A stretch of DNA of 48,940 nucleotides from a virus. A program made the position numbers and the translations under genes. The notes below the pieces were generated by a model that did no database searches, had not been told where the DNA came from, and saw nothing but the letters and a program-made list of their open reading frames with translations. The DNA lies in IMG/VR virus record IMGVR_UViG_3300035670_000329, positions 1 through 48,940 of that record; one strand, written 5' to 3'. Position 1 is the first letter of the stretch, and each line of letters opens with the position of its first letter. Shown in pieces: positions 8,819-17,975 of this stretch.

Positions 8819-11800
8819 TCAAGCAGGCATCAAACGATTCATATTGACTTCGGGCGGTTGTTCTGTGGTGCCGTGTCTGGCCCGCCGTATCCGATCCATC
8901 ATGGCGTAAAGTTTCTTAGACCCAGCGTTACTGGAGCCGTTACCTAGATCTGCAACAACATCGGCAGGGATCACAAACTCACCATCTGCAAGACGAGCCT
9001 CTTGAATCCCCTCAATGGTAGCAGGCACACTGTCACTCATGCCATCCCCGGCACCGTTAATTGTGCGTGGTGCGTTAGCTGGCCCCGTAGCACCTCCCGC
9101 AGCGAGTGCGCTTAACCCCATCATGCCGCCACCAGCAGCCGTTCTCACCCCACCGAGCGTTCTTGCAAATAATTCAGCACCAACGCGTTTCTTACGTTCT
9201 TCCTCAGCTTGTTGCGCTGCCACAGCCTGTGCGTATTTATCACCTTCAGACACCATACCCGCAGAACCAATTGCCATCGGTACGGCATATAGCGTGCTTA
9301 TAGGTTGATCTAATTTAGCTTGGGCAGTTTCTAAGCCAGAAGTAATTTTGTCGGTAAGGGAAGTTGGTTGTGAAGCTGCCCCAAAACGTTCGGTTGGGGA
9401 TACATAGCCTTGATACTGTACATCTGTTGTTGGCGTTGGCATATCCAACCGATAAGAGGTTCCAAGGGGATCTCCAGCAATTGCGGAACCCTCAATCATT
9501 GTTGCCTGCGGTAAACTACTAGAAGCAAATTGTTCATAAGACCCGATCTCCGAAGGAATCGGAGTGGGCGCTGCCCCTGCTGCAGCCTCTGCACCTGTTG
9601 GTGCGGCACCGCTAGTAAGACCTAAGTTTTGTGCGGCACTGCCAATACCATAAGACATCAAGCCTGACATTAAGCCGCGCTTAAAGTCAAAACCTTTCTC
9701 ACCACCAAGCCCACCAGCTACTCCAGAAATTAAAGCCTTAGCAGCTAGTCCGAGTCCTGGGATAAACGGCACAACAAATGGCGCAACTTTGGCGACGCCC
9801 TTTAACAACTTTCTCCAACTAAAGTATTCAGGCAAGCCTGTTGCAGGATTAATGGTCCCAGAACCGCCCATCGCCTTAAGCATTTGAGCTTCATCAGGAC
9901 TAATGTGGGCTAGCATCGTGTCACCGAAGCGACCTTTCTGTGCCATCTCTTGGGCATAGCCTTTCATGGCGATACTGCCTAACCCACGGCCTACATCACC
10001 GCCCTCGGCGTAGTAATAATTAAGGGGGCGAACATTACCTGTAGCTGCACCACCTACACGTATGTCAGGAAGATAAGATGCGTATTCACGACCTGTACGA
10101 CCTTGACGGATAAGCAAATCTTCGTAATCTCTGGGAGTCATACGGGAAGCAACTAATGCTTCTAGTCCACGTAACTCTGGATTGAAAAGAACGTTGCGCG
10201 GGTAGTCAAATATCTTTTGGGCACGAGCAGTTTCAACTGTAGCTGGGGTAAGTCCAAAGTCCTCAAAAGAAAACTTCTTCTCCCCTGCCATTTCAGTTTT
10301 ACCACCTTCGGCAAATGTAATAAAGCCACCTTGTTTAGCACTTGGCCCACCATCTCCGCCATCTCCGCCATCTCCACCATCTCCGCCATCTCCACCATCT
10401 CCACCACTGCTGCCACCATCGCCACCACCGCCACCAAGGTAATCTGCGGGCGGAATTATGGGAGGACTTACGGGAGGAATTATGGGAGGACTTACGGGAG
10501 GAATTATGGGTTGAGTTACGGATGATGATCCGGGATTAATACCAAACAACGCACTATTTTCAGCAAGTGTAGAAGCTGCACTTGAAGCTGGACTGGAAGG
10601 AGCACCGCCATAAGTTAAAGAAGGTGCCGGTAATGCTGCAATTCCTTTTGTAGGTTGATATGCTGCCGCAGCCCTATCTGCTGCAAGTTTGTTAGCCTCT
10701 GCTTGTTTCTGAGCAAAGAATTGCGTAGGAGTCAGCCCTATAGCGGACACAACATCTGTTTCTGGTATACCGTACCGCGACATTTGAAGAGCTGCAGCCG
10801 CAGGAGTTACATTTGGATCAGCAAAGAAATTTTTGATGTTTTGAAAGTACTGTGTTTCCCCAATACCGTCTTCGCCTCTTGCATAAGAAAGCGCAGCGGA
10901 TGGTTGTTCAACTAACGCACCCATACCACTAGGGCCAATACTACGAGTTGTTGTACGTAGATTAGGTTGCCCCACATACTGAGAAACAAGCGAGCCTAGT
11001 CCTTTAGCAGGAGCTAATTGTGTCGGTGCTTGGTACGGAGAACGAAACCCCGTGGGGGTTGGGCTTGTGGGCGCACCCTCTGGTAGACCTAACAGTTTAA
11101 AGTTAGCATCTGTAGCGTTATCAGGATCATTATATTTAATGATTGATTTAACTTGGTCGGGTGTATAAGTCTTTAATAAGTCTTTTACATAGCCTTGTTT
11201 AGTTGCAAGATCTGCACCACTGTTCCACTGCAAACCACCGATATTGTAAATTTTGCTAGCCGTAGGCGTATCAGCAGCGGTAGGTGTAGTTGTAGTCGTG
11301 GTTGTAGCGGTAGTTTGTGAGGGTAAGGTTAAACCAAGCAGTCCAAAGTTACTTTCAGTCAGTGCAGATTTGTCAGGGTCAAGACGACTAATTTCATTTC
11401 TAATTTGTTGAACACTAAACCCGTCATCCTTCATTCTCTGGACAATAGCTTTTTTTGAGTCTAAGTCCGCCGCTGTGTCCCAAGAATATTTAGGGTCTCC
11501 AAAAGGCGTTAGAGTTCTCGCAGCTTTATCTGCTGCGGCTTTTGCATCGGCAGCAGCTTTTGCGTCTGCTGCGGCTTTTGCATCGGCAGCAGCTTTGGCA
11601 TCGGCAGCAGCTTTTGCGTCTGCTGCGGCTTTTGCGTCTGCTGCGGCTTTACTGGTAGCAGCGTTACTACTTGTATAGTAATCAAGTGCTGCTTGATACC
11701 CACCATACGGATCAAAGGCATTTGAAGGCACACCGCCCGACATTGATTTTTCTATGAGGTTCGTAACAGTGTCGGCGTTTCTTTCTAAATTTGCAGCTTT

Positions 11801-12085
11801 ATCAGCATCTACCCTAGCAGTTATTTCATTAATATACGCATCACGTTCTTCAGCGGTATCAAAAGACTGAAATCCATAGCTATAAGGTTTGTACCCCAAA
11901 CCCTTCATGTAGTTCAAAGTTTCTGTATCAACAGACGCCCCGTAAGTAGCAAAATCTTCTGGGGTTATGCCGCGTTCGTTGTATACGTCAACTTTTTCTT
12001 GTGGCGTTAATTGACTCCAAGGCTTTTGAAAGCCTTCTTCGTAGTACTTAATTATTGAGTCTAGCTGTGATTTGGTATAAGCCAT
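8819..12085 (-). CDS. Large low-complexity virion protein, probably internal (1088 aa)
   Basis: An ordered N-terminus (about 1-140) is followed by a tandem (AAADAK)n helix of six to seven units (about 145-190). Two degenerate copies of a roughly 60-residue domain come next (LGLTLPSQ... and LGLPEGAP..., both preceded by D-P-D), then a Pro/Ile repeat (PPIIPPVS, three units), a (GGD)n glycine tract near 550-575, and FAEGGKT and YAEGGDV motifs. A hydrophobic Gly-rich stretch (about 750-800) precedes a conserved-looking C-terminus (EARLADGEFVIPADVVADLG). The ATG at 12085 has only a weak GAGAT ribosome site. The mix of linkers and a C-terminal cap recurs in large proteins of environmental podoviruses. 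I cannot assign a function beyond structural or ejection protein. Confidence 0.6.
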   Translation of the reverse strand: MAYTKSQLDSIIKYYEEGFQKPWSQLTPQEKVDVYNERGITPEDFATYGASVDTETLNYMKGLGYKPYSYGFQSFDTAEERDAYINEITARVDADKAANLERNADTVTNLIEKSMSGGVPSNAFDPYGGYQAALDYYTSSNAATSKAAADAKAAADAKAAADAKAAADAKAAADAKAAADAKAAADKAARTLTPFGDPKYSWDTAADLDSKKAIVQRMKDDGFSVQQIRNEISRLDPDKSALTESNFGLLGLTLPSQTTATTTTTTTPTAADTPTASKIYNIGGLQWNSGADLATKQGYVKDLLKTYTPDQVKSIIKYNDPDNATDANFKLLGLPEGAPTSPTPTGFRSPYQAPTQLAPAKGLGSLVSQYVGQPNLRTTTRSIGPSGMGALVEQPSAALSYARGEDGIGETQYFQNIKNFFADPNVTPAAAALQMSRYGIPETDVVSAIGLTPTQFFAQKQAEANKLAADRAAAAYQPTKGIAALPAPSLTYGGAPSSPASSAASTLAENSALFGINPGSSSVTQPIIPPVSPPIIPPVSPPIIPPADYLGGGGGDGGSSGGDGGDGGDGGDGGDGGDGGPSAKQGGFITFAEGGKTEMAGEKKFSFEDFGLTPATVETARAQKIFDYPRNVLFNPELRGLEALVASRMTPRDYEDLLIRQGRTGREYASYLPDIRVGGAATGNVRPLNYYYAEGGDVGRGLGSIAMKGYAQEMAQKGRFGDTMLAHISPDEAQMLKAMGGSGTINPATGLPEYFSWRKLLKGVAKVAPFVVPFIPGLGLAAKALISGVAGGLGGEKGFDFKRGLMSGLMSYGIGSAAQNLGLTSGAAPTGAEAAAGAAPTPIPSEIGSYEQFASSSLPQATMIEGSAIAGDPLGTSYRLDMPTPTTDVQYQGYVSPTERFGAASQPTSLTDKITSGLETAQAKLDQPISTLYAVPMAIGSAGMVSEGDKYAQAVAAQQAEEERKKRVGAELFARTLGGVRTAAGGGMMGLSALAAGGATGPANAPRTINGAGDGMSDSVPATIEGIQEARLADGEFVIPADVVADLGNGSSNAGSKKLYAMMDRIRRARHGTTEQPPEVNMNRLMPA
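10348..10510. repeat. 9-bp and 24-bp tandem repeats inside the 1088-aa gene
   Basis: Bases about 10348-10435 hold many copies of a 9-bp unit (CCACCATCT / CCGCCATCT) encoding the Gly-Gly-Asp tract. Bases about 10452-10510 hold about 2.5 copies of a 24-bp unit encoding PPIIPPVS. Near-identical DNA units suggest recent slippage and likely length variation between relatives. Confidence 0.8.
11519..11651. repeat. 18-bp tandem repeats encoding AAADAK
   Basis: An imperfect tandem array of an 18-bp unit encodes a predicted continuous Ala-rich charged helix. Two unit variants alternate (GCATCGGCAGCAGCTTTT and GCGTCTGCTGCGGCTTTT), which points to duplication of a two-unit block. Confidence 0.85.
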
Positions 12086-12093
12086 GATTTATC

Positions 12094-12864
12094 TCACGCA
12101 ATAACGACTGTGGGAGCAACGCCAGCAAACGTTGCAGCACCAGTAAACGGTAGAGCAAACTGCGCTGGTAGTGCGGATACCCAACTAACTGTCAAAATAA
12201 TCGAAGGGATCTCAGGTCTGGTTGGGCTAGTGCCTGCGGCATAGTTTTCTAAATACACATCAGTGCTATCAGCCCACCAAGCAATCTCAAGATACTCATT
12301 GTTGTTTACGGTAAAAATGCCCGTAATTGCAGGAACAATATGAGACCAAATCGTACTGCTTTTTCTAACTGGAACATCAAACCTTGTGTTACTTAGCGGG
12401 TAGTTAGTCCCAGTATTCTTAGCCCAAACCTCAAATTCAGCAGCCGTGTTACCTCGATTGGTCACTTGCAACGTAAAAGTTATCAGGTACTGTCCAGGAT
12501 ACGTGAAGTGTATCTGGCTATTATTTAGCACCTGGACCCCGTTGGACAGTACAACTTGATTGTACGTTAACAAGTTTTCAGACGTAATACCTGCATTTGT
12601 TTGATCTGCGTCTGACATCAACATGGCGTAGGGAAGTTCTAGCCCCCGCCCGAAACCAGTTATAGAAGAAGCAGTGACATTCCCGCCGACAAACGAACCA
12701 CCAATAAACTCGTTAGCTTGATAAGACTGCGCTTGGTTTGGCGCTAATGAATCTATTCTGTTGAAGTACAAACGCAATGCACGGTTCAACTCATTTTGTT
12801 GACGCACATCATACTGCGGGGTAGGCAGTGGTAGCGCAGGAGCTTTGAAGCCAACAAGCGCCAT
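12094..12864 (-). CDS. Virion protein with C1q/jelly-roll-like domain (256 aa)
   Basis: Residues about 85-230 have alternating beta-strand pattern with features of C1q/TNF-like trimeric jelly rolls (IHFTYPGQYLITFTLQVTNR, then NNNEYLEIAWWADS). Such domains form capsid or tail decorations and receptor-contact knobs. The last residues (TGAATFAGVAPTVVIA) match the repeat unit of the 332-aa protein encoded at 24483-25481. It lies between the tail hub gene and the ejection genes, 2 nt from the hub gene. The ribosome site is weak (AGAGATAGAT). The fold is inferred from pattern, not from a search. Confidence 0.6.
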   Translation of the reverse strand: MALVGFKAPALPLPTPQYDVRQQNELNRALRLYFNRIDSLAPNQAQSYQANEFIGGSFVGGNVTASSITGFGRGLELPYAMLMSDADQTNAGITSENLLTYNQVVLSNGVQVLNNSQIHFTYPGQYLITFTLQVTNRGNTAAEFEVWAKNTGTNYPLSNTRFDVPVRKSSTIWSHIVPAITGIFTVNNNEYLEIAWWADSTDVYLENYAAGTSPTRPEIPSIILTVSWVSALPAQFALPFTGAATFAGVAPTVVIA

Positions 12865-12866
12865 AT

Positions 12867-14792
12867 CTATCTCTTACCATCCGGCCTGACATCGAGTCGA
12901 AGCGAACCAAGCTGCCACTGCACACCTAGATCTGAAGAGGCTACCTTCAACGCCATCTGTCGCCCACGGGCGCGGATAAATACTTGCTCGGTATACTGGT
13001 CGATAGTTGCGCTACTAGAGATGACGCTTTGAGTATCTGACGCCGTGTTAGCGTAAGCACTTCCTGAGAACCTCTTAGGACGCATCGTCATCGTCACGGT
13101 TGGCGACGTAGCTGTAGACTCGGTGAAGTTAAAGTCGGGTAACAGTCTGCGGGTAAGCATGAACTGCTCACCGTCGCCCAAGTCAAAGTCAGCGGACTGT
13201 ATGAAAGATTCCATTGGAGCTTCGTCGTCATTCACTCCAAGCTCGTGCTCATATTCGTATCCAACTGAATCATTTTCACCTGTCTTGCATGCGACAGGGT
13301 TACCCCTCAACGCCGTATCGAGCCATGCAGTACGTACGATGCTGCCGTAATACCAAGCGTTTTCTAAGTGATTGAAGATTACGTACCTATCGTTCCAGTT
13401 GGAATTTTGACTCGGATAGAACCACCAGATTTCGGTGAACCCTTCGTTCGTACCAGAAACGATTTGATCCGCTTGATTAAGATTAATATCTTGGAATACA
13501 TATTGCCTCAATGTACAAGGTAGTGTTTGCACCTGACCGCTGTAGACATAGAATTTGTCTTGTCCCATCCAGTAAGTGACGTTGTTTGCCGAAGCTACAG
13601 CACGCGGCCCGATGATAGATATGTTGTCCGCTAATTCTTGAAGCCCGAACACATCCGTGGTGCCAAGATACTGTAAAGAGTAAAGACTAGAGTTGGTGAA
13701 TACCAAGATCTCCTGGCGTGTTGCATACGCACGAACAATTTCCGAACCCCGTGATACTCGTATAAAGCCAGCAGAAGTCGTACTGGATGGTGTCCAGTTT
13801 TGCGGTTCATCCTGATTAGCCCATCGAATCAACAACGGATCGTAATCTGTAGACAAGCCAGCGTATGGTTGGCACCCAAACGCTAGTACATGCTTATCGT
13901 TCTGAGATACAAGTGTTTGCATCGCAGCATTTGGGACATCACTCGCACCTGTCAAAGTAGATAAGAGTACGGCACGAGTACCAAGGGCTGTAGACGGGTT
14001 AGTGAGACTGCCTCTTTCCCAGTAATAAATCTCGCCCTTGCGGATGTTCATGACAAGATCATTGTCAAAGTTATCGAACCACCAATCGCGTTGGAGTAGT
14101 GCAATCGGTGCAGACGTACCTAACCCCCACGGACTTGTACTCCACGGCCCTGTACCCCAGCCGTAACCAAAAGTTGTTGAAGCGTATCCTGAAGCTACGC
14201 CATATTTGGCAGTGACAGAACCACCACCCGGAGACCCAGAGGCATCCGTAGCATCAGCAGTAACAAGCGTGACGGAATTTAAATTGGTAGGCGAGCGTGC
14301 TTGTATAGTGTATGAGTTAGCATCAATCTTTGTGATCTCATAATCTTGATTAAGTACCCCCGCAGTACCGCCAGTAATAGCGCCACCAAGCCCCGTAGCC
14401 CCGCTAAAAGTTACATAGTCCCCAGTCTCGGCACCGTGTGCTGTGTGAGATACCGTGATCGTAGAAGATCCGTTTGTTGCGGTAAAGGGGTTAGTTAAGC
14501 TGGCTGTAGCACGTAGAGGTGTGATGTTATAAAACTGCCCACCTGTTTCTATATAGACATGATTGTTCGTACCAAGCGCAAGCAGATTGTCACTGTAAGA
14601 TGTTATCCAGTTAAAAAGCTGTCGGCATACACCAAAAAAGAAATAAGGTGTAATCTTTTCCCAACCACCTAGTTTTTGTGGATAGCCTGAGAAGAAACGA
14701 ACCTTGTCGCACTCATACCAGCCACCTTCACCGGAATAGCTAGTTTGGTCTCGGTTGACCCCTGGCCTAAAATTAAGTTTGAGGAATGACAT
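12867..14792 (-). CDS. Tail hub / packaged-DNA stabilisation protein, P22 gp10-like (641 aa)
   Basis: The N-terminus (FLKLNFRPGVNRDQTSYSG then KVRFFSGYPQKLGGW) is typical of the P22 gp10 / podoviral tail-tube B family. That family closes the portal channel after packaging and carries the tailspikes or fibres. The rest is beta-rich with many aromatic turns (WGTGPWSTSPWGLG), consistent with a propeller. An insert near 95-190 resembles a small Ig-like or DUF-type domain (TVSHTAHGAETGDYVTFSG). GAGGTGATTA precedes the ATG at 14792. It follows the lysozyme gene by 3 nt. Family assignment is by recalled motif, moderately sure. Confidence 0.75.
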   Translation of the reverse strand: MSFLKLNFRPGVNRDQTSYSGEGGWYECDKVRFFSGYPQKLGGWEKITPYFFFGVCRQLFNWITSYSDNLLALGTNNHVYIETGGQFYNITPLRATASLTNPFTATNGSSTITVSHTAHGAETGDYVTFSGATGLGGAITGGTAGVLNQDYEITKIDANSYTIQARSPTNLNSVTLVTADATDASGSPGGGSVTAKYGVASGYASTTFGYGWGTGPWSTSPWGLGTSAPIALLQRDWWFDNFDNDLVMNIRKGEIYYWERGSLTNPSTALGTRAVLLSTLTGASDVPNAAMQTLVSQNDKHVLAFGCQPYAGLSTDYDPLLIRWANQDEPQNWTPSSTTSAGFIRVSRGSEIVRAYATRQEILVFTNSSLYSLQYLGTTDVFGLQELADNISIIGPRAVASANNVTYWMGQDKFYVYSGQVQTLPCTLRQYVFQDINLNQADQIVSGTNEGFTEIWWFYPSQNSNWNDRYVIFNHLENAWYYGSIVRTAWLDTALRGNPVACKTGENDSVGYEYEHELGVNDDEAPMESFIQSADFDLGDGEQFMLTRRLLPDFNFTESTATSPTVTMTMRPKRFSGSAYANTASDTQSVISSSATIDQYTEQVFIRARGRQMALKVASSDLGVQWQLGSLRLDVRPDGKR

Positions 14793-14795
14793 TAA

Positions 14796-15263
14796 TCACC
14801 TCATCATCGCAGCTTCTGCCGCACGGCGGCGAGTAAGTCCGGGGAGAACACGGCCCGCAGCTTTATTCCACAATAAACATTGATCGGCTGCACCATCCCA
14901 ATCCCCCGCATCAACCCGCTTCTTGAACGTGGAAACCCGATAGTTCCCTAAGCCGCAATTGTATGCCCAGCTTGTCACGGCGGCAATCCGTCGAGGTAAA
15001 GCGGTTGCTAACTTGGGAGAAAACCTTAAAAGCCCACGCACGAAGTACTCAACGTGGTGGTCAAGCGCATCTTCACACTGCTCTATCGTCCAGATGGTTC
15101 CCGGCTGAATCTCTGGCCCTGTCGCACCCCAACCAATCGTCCAAGGATGCCCACGGGTTCCGGGATCGGGATAGGCAGTTACTCGTCCATCAGGCAAACG
15201 CTTTGCCAAACCCTCAAATGGTTTGATTAATACATCCTTGCAAAGCTGCTTAGCCTCTTTCAT
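14796..15263 (-). CDS. Endolysin, GH24 phage lysozyme (155 aa)
   Basis: A muramidase that cuts peptidoglycan between MurNAc and GlcNAc at the end of infection. The active-site signature is visible: Glu17 in KPFEGL, Asp33 in AYPDPGT and Thr42 in PWTIGWG. An insertion (AKRLPDGRVT) between Glu and Asp lengthens the usual E-8-D-5-T spacing. SWAYNCGLGNYRVSTF and GLTRRRAAE are further family landmarks. No signal peptide or SAR segment is obvious, so it should depend on a holin; two membrane proteins lie upstream. Its ATG overlaps the HNH gene's TGA (ATGA), so its translation is probably coupled to that gene. Confidence 0.93.
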   Translation of the reverse strand: MKEAKQLCKDVLIKPFEGLAKRLPDGRVTAYPDPGTRGHPWTIGWGATGPEIQPGTIWTIEQCEDALDHHVEYFVRGLLRFSPKLATALPRRIAAVTSWAYNCGLGNYRVSTFKKRVDAGDWDGAADQCLLWNKAAGRVLPGLTRRRAAEAAMMR

Positions 15264-15742
15264 GGTTTGTTATGTTTTTCTGACGCAAGCTGCTTGCGTT
15301 TTTGCCACCAGACTTTTATGGACTCGGATTGTTTTTTAACGGACTCTTCTGGCCGTTTTTTACCAAGCCAGTGCCTCGATGATCTTCCTTTTCTTACCTT
15401 GTCTTGCATATTGTCTGCATCAGTTCCAAGGAAGAGATGCTCTGGGTTGACGCATTTTCGGTTATCGCATTTATGAAGAACCAGTAATCCTAATGGTATT
15501 GAGCCGCTAGTAAGCTCCCATGACATGCGATGTGCATTTACAGGTGTCTTTGAATCAAGAGCGAATTGCCCATATCCAGTTTGTGTAAACACAGACCATT
15601 GCCAATCCCAGCATCCGTTTTCAACGCGACTTACTTTGGACCAAAACCGACAGGCGATTGAACACTGCTTCTCTCTGCCGCCGTTTTTACGTTCAAACAG
15701 TCTGCCGCAATGACTGCAATTTATTGGTATTTTCTTTGTCAT
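15260..15742 (-). CDS. Free-standing HNH endonuclease (160 aa)
   Basis: This has an N-terminal zinc-ribbon-like CSHCGRLFERK...CSIAC segment (residues 9-31), then a domain with W-rich core and the HNH_3-type signature LVLHKCDNRKCVNPEHLFLG (His90, Cys92, Asn94, Cys97, Asn99, His102). A Lys-rich tail could contact DNA. Such genes are usually homing nucleases that cut a related phage lacking the insertion. It lies inside the lysis cassette with 4-nt ATGA overlaps to both neighbours, so coupling is kept on both sides. By eye it is more A/T-rich than its neighbours, consistent with separate ancestry. Confidence 0.9.
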   Translation of the reverse strand: MTKKIPINCSHCGRLFERKNGGREKQCSIACRFWSKVSRVENGCWDWQWSVFTQTGYGQFALDSKTPVNAHRMSWELTSGSIPLGLLVLHKCDNRKCVNPEHLFLGTDADNMQDKVRKGRSSRHWLGKKRPEESVKKQSESIKVWWQKRKQLASEKHNKP

Positions 15743-16224
15743 GATTTCTGATATTTCTCCACGCTTCTGCCAATAAAATAAAATGACAGCACCATAGACA
15801 ACATCCCAAAATCGTCTTCATCCCATGTTTTAATCAGCACCTCGGCCCAATTTGCGTTGGTTTGAAACGCAATAAACAGAGCCGCTGCTTTAACCCCTGC
15901 ATACATAAAAAACAAAAACCACGTTACGCCAGGACGCACTGAAGCTGAAATAAACGACATAAACCAACCCGCTGCCTTAGCCGTTTCAGCTTGCTCTTTA
16001 AATGCCTCCTTAATCGTATCCATTTGCTGGATGCTGTAGTCAACATACTTCTCCTCCATCTTGAACTCGCCCCTCATCTTTTCGAGGTCGGTTTGGAGTT
16101 GAAACATGCTTAACTCGTGAGCGCGTTCGTTCTTCTTGTCAAGGAATTTAAGGACTTCAGGAGCAAGCCTGAAGAGACCACCGAAGATGGAACCAAGTAA
16201 ACCACCTGAGAGAAGGTCAAACAT
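15739..16224 (-). CDS. Holin-like membrane protein, 3TM type (161 aa)
   Basis: The start is taken at 16224 (MFDLLSGGLLGSIFGG), which has AAGGGG five bases upstream and overlaps the previous gene's stop by 8 nt. Upstream in-frame codons lack a ribosome site. There are three hydrophobic stretches: GLLGSIFGGLF near the N-terminus, VTWFLFFMYAGVKAAALFIAF near 105-125 and MLSMVLSFYFIGRSVEK at the C-terminus. A charged helix (about 30-90) sits between the first two. The SASVRPGVTW and FIGRSVEK landmarks resemble the GTA/phage 3TM holin family. It should form inner-membrane lesions that release the lysozyme encoded downstream. Confidence 0.75.
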   Translation of the reverse strand: MFDLLSGGLLGSIFGGLFRLAPEVLKFLDKKNERAHELSMFQLQTDLEKMRGEFKMEEKYVDYSIQQMDTIKEAFKEQAETAKAAGWFMSFISASVRPGVTWFLFFMYAGVKAAALFIAFQTNANWAEVLIKTWDEDDFGMLSMVLSFYFIGRSVEKYQKS

Positions 16225-16645
16225 GTTCGCCCCTTGCGGTAATCTGATCGGCACCTTTCTTGACCGTGACTTTGCTTCCTTCAACATCAACTTGCATGGG
16301 TTGCTCGGCACGGTCTAGTTTGTCAAGCCGATGAATAAGATCCTTGATGACTTCAAATTCAGGCTTTTCTTGCTTAGCAGCAGTGCCAGCAATGCCATTT
16401 AGCATTTGAATGAGCGCAGTAAGTGAAGCACCAAGAAGACCCATGACCGCAGCGATCTTCTCGCCTTCTAAGAACAGAGATGCGCCGACACCCACGAGCA
16501 CGATAAGGAAGATATAGAGAAGCCCATCTTCGCCAATCGCTTTACCAGCAACTTCTTTAGCCGAATCCTGAGCTTTGAGTTCCTCTAGCTTGATCTTAGC
16601 TTGCGCTTTGAGAACCGCTAGTTCGTGGGTTTTATCGTCCATCAT
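16217..16645 (-). CDS. Two-TM membrane protein of lysis cassette (142 aa)
   Basis: A charged N-terminal helix (about 1-40) precedes two hydrophobic helices, LLYIFLIVLVGVGASLFL and IAAVMGLLGASLTALIQML. A polar C-terminal tail follows. Position directly before the 3TM protein and lysozyme suggests a second holin, an antiholin or a lysis regulator. The ATGATG start overlaps the preceding stop (ATGA at 16645-16642), and either ATG may be used. I do not recognise a named family. Confidence 0.6.
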   Translation of the reverse strand: MMDDKTHELAVLKAQAKIKLEELKAQDSAKEVAGKAIGEDGLLYIFLIVLVGVGASLFLEGEKIAAVMGLLGASLTALIQMLNGIAGTAAKQEKPEFEVIKDLIHRLDKLDRAEQPMQVDVEGSKVTVKKGADQITARGEHV

Positions 16646-17274
16646 GTCCCCAGAGCATTCAAAAAGATCAGTTGCGTTAACCGACTATTGGTCACGTCGG
16701 TCCCAAAATGCTCACCCATTGAGTGCCACATCCACGGGCGAAACAAGACAAGACGGTTGGTGCGAATCGGCGCATCAAACACCGGCTCCCACTGATCTTT
16801 TTGTTTTCCTTCCGTCTCAAAAAACTTCAGCATGTCATCGTGCGTTGTTACACCAATGGCTTGCGCTTCCAGGTGGTCCTTGGGCGCTACTTCCATACCT
16901 GACTTGCGGTGGCGGTACATCACCGTACCTGCTTGTTTGCCAGCATAGTGCTGAGGCAGACTTAAGTAAATAACCCCCGCCCAGACTTGCTGAGGCTTAG
17001 GATCAAAGTGAATGACCTGCGTCGAGGTATCGTGCTCGCAAGTAAAGCGAAAGTGCCCGCAGCTTGATGTCGGCGTGGGAAAGACTATATCGCCTGTAAT
17101 CTGCGAGAGCCGGTTGTTAAGGTCAAGCGACCAAAAGGCTTGCAAACTGTTGCGGCCAGGGTAGTTGCGCGAACCCGGCTCTTCATACTCAGCATCGAGC
17201 GCGATCTTTCTAACCGCATCAAAGTCCGGGTAGAAGTCATCAACAACAATGATGCGCTTATCAAAGTTCACCAT
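16642..17274 (-). CDS. 2OG-Fe(II) oxygenase-like protein, DUF6445-like (210 aa)
   Basis: A double-stranded beta-helix pattern carries a plausible iron triad: His89-Phe-Asp91 (QVIHFDPKP), a distal His184 (PWMWHSMGEHFG) and a basic Arg198 (SRLTQL) placed as for 2-oxoglutarate binding. GTVMYRHRKSG resembles the same family. If active it would hydroxylate a protein side chain or small molecule. It is the last gene of a glycan-modification run and overlaps the GT32 gene by 7 nt. The iron triad is read from spacing, so activity is an inference. Confidence 0.65.
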   Translation of the reverse strand: MVNFDKRIIVVDDFYPDFDAVRKIALDAEYEEPGSRNYPGRNSLQAFWSLDLNNRLSQITGDIVFPTPTSSCGHFRFTCEHDTSTQVIHFDPKPQQVWAGVIYLSLPQHYAGKQAGTVMYRHRKSGMEVAPKDHLEAQAIGVTTHDDMLKFFETEGKQKDQWEPVFDAPIRTNRLVLFRPWMWHSMGEHFGTDVTNSRLTQLIFLNALGT

Positions 17275-17975
17275 TCACCTGTCCAGTGACGCAGGCCGTT
17301 TTCTGCATAAAACGTTCGTTTCAACCCTTCCCAATCTTGAGGGGCAGTGCCTTCTCGGTACAAAAAAGTTTGATGCGGTGGATCTTCTCGATAGGTGCGG
17401 ATAACACCTGAGCTATCAATAGCTCGCCTAATTAACGTAAATTCTTCTTTCCCCGGATTAGTGTTAATAATTCTATTAAACAGGGAAAATGTTATGGCGT
17501 GCATGTACGTCTGAGCACCCAAGAAATAAATACTATCATGCCCATCCTTTCGTCTTGCTATATAGGCTTGGATCGCTGTCTTGTAGATAGGATTCTCAGG
17601 CTCACTGAGCATGATGTCATGTGAGAAATCGTACTCACGACAAGTGGGCAACACCTGCTTAGCGCCCTCTGGAATAACCTCATCAAGCTTCACATTGCAA
17701 TAGCGATCAATGTCTACGTAGAGTCCGCCCTCGTGGTGCATCTTATAAAGACGCCAAATATCTGTTTTGGCAACAATGCTTGCTTCGGCTACTAAAGGGT
17801 AGTGCTCACCCATATGCGCTTGCAGGTAAGCGTCAATATCCGCATCGTCAGAGATTTGCATGTCCCATTCGGGGTTCATCGCAGCAAGGCGAGCAACGCC
17901 CTCCACGATTAAAGGAGAGCGATTCCTTAAGACATGCTTATCGTTCCAGGCGATGTGGATGATCTTGGGGATCAT
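17268..17975 (-). CDS. Glycosyltransferase, GT32 / Och1-like (235 aa)
   Basis: It starts IPKIIHIAWND, typical of sugar transferases containing the Gly_transf_sug DXD module. The signature AKTDIWRLYKMHHEGGLYVD ends in Asp88-Ile-Asp90, which should hold the metal and nucleotide-sugar. Conserved-looking HDIMLSEPENP follows. It should transfer a hexose from a nucleotide sugar to a polysaccharide or glycan acceptor. The ATG overlaps the upstream kinase gene's stop (ATGA). The substrate is unknown; the neighbours suggest virion or surface glycan. Confidence 0.8.
   Translation of the reverse strand: MIPKIIHIAWNDKHVLRNRSPLIVEGVARLAAMNPEWDMQISDDADIDAYLQAHMGEHYPLVAEASIVAKTDIWRLYKMHHEGGLYVDIDRYCNVKLDEVIPEGAKQVLPTCREYDFSHDIMLSEPENPIYKTAIQAYIARRKDGHDSIYFLGAQTYMHAITFSLFNRIINTNPGKEEFTLIRRAIDSSGVIRTYREDPPHQTFLYREGTAPQDWEGLKRTFYAENGLRHWTGEW

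Noticed and set aside
13123-13350. Rightward frame inside the tail hub gene
   Set aside because: Lies wholly opposite a well-supported gene, with low-complexity Ser/Pro composition typical of antisense frames.
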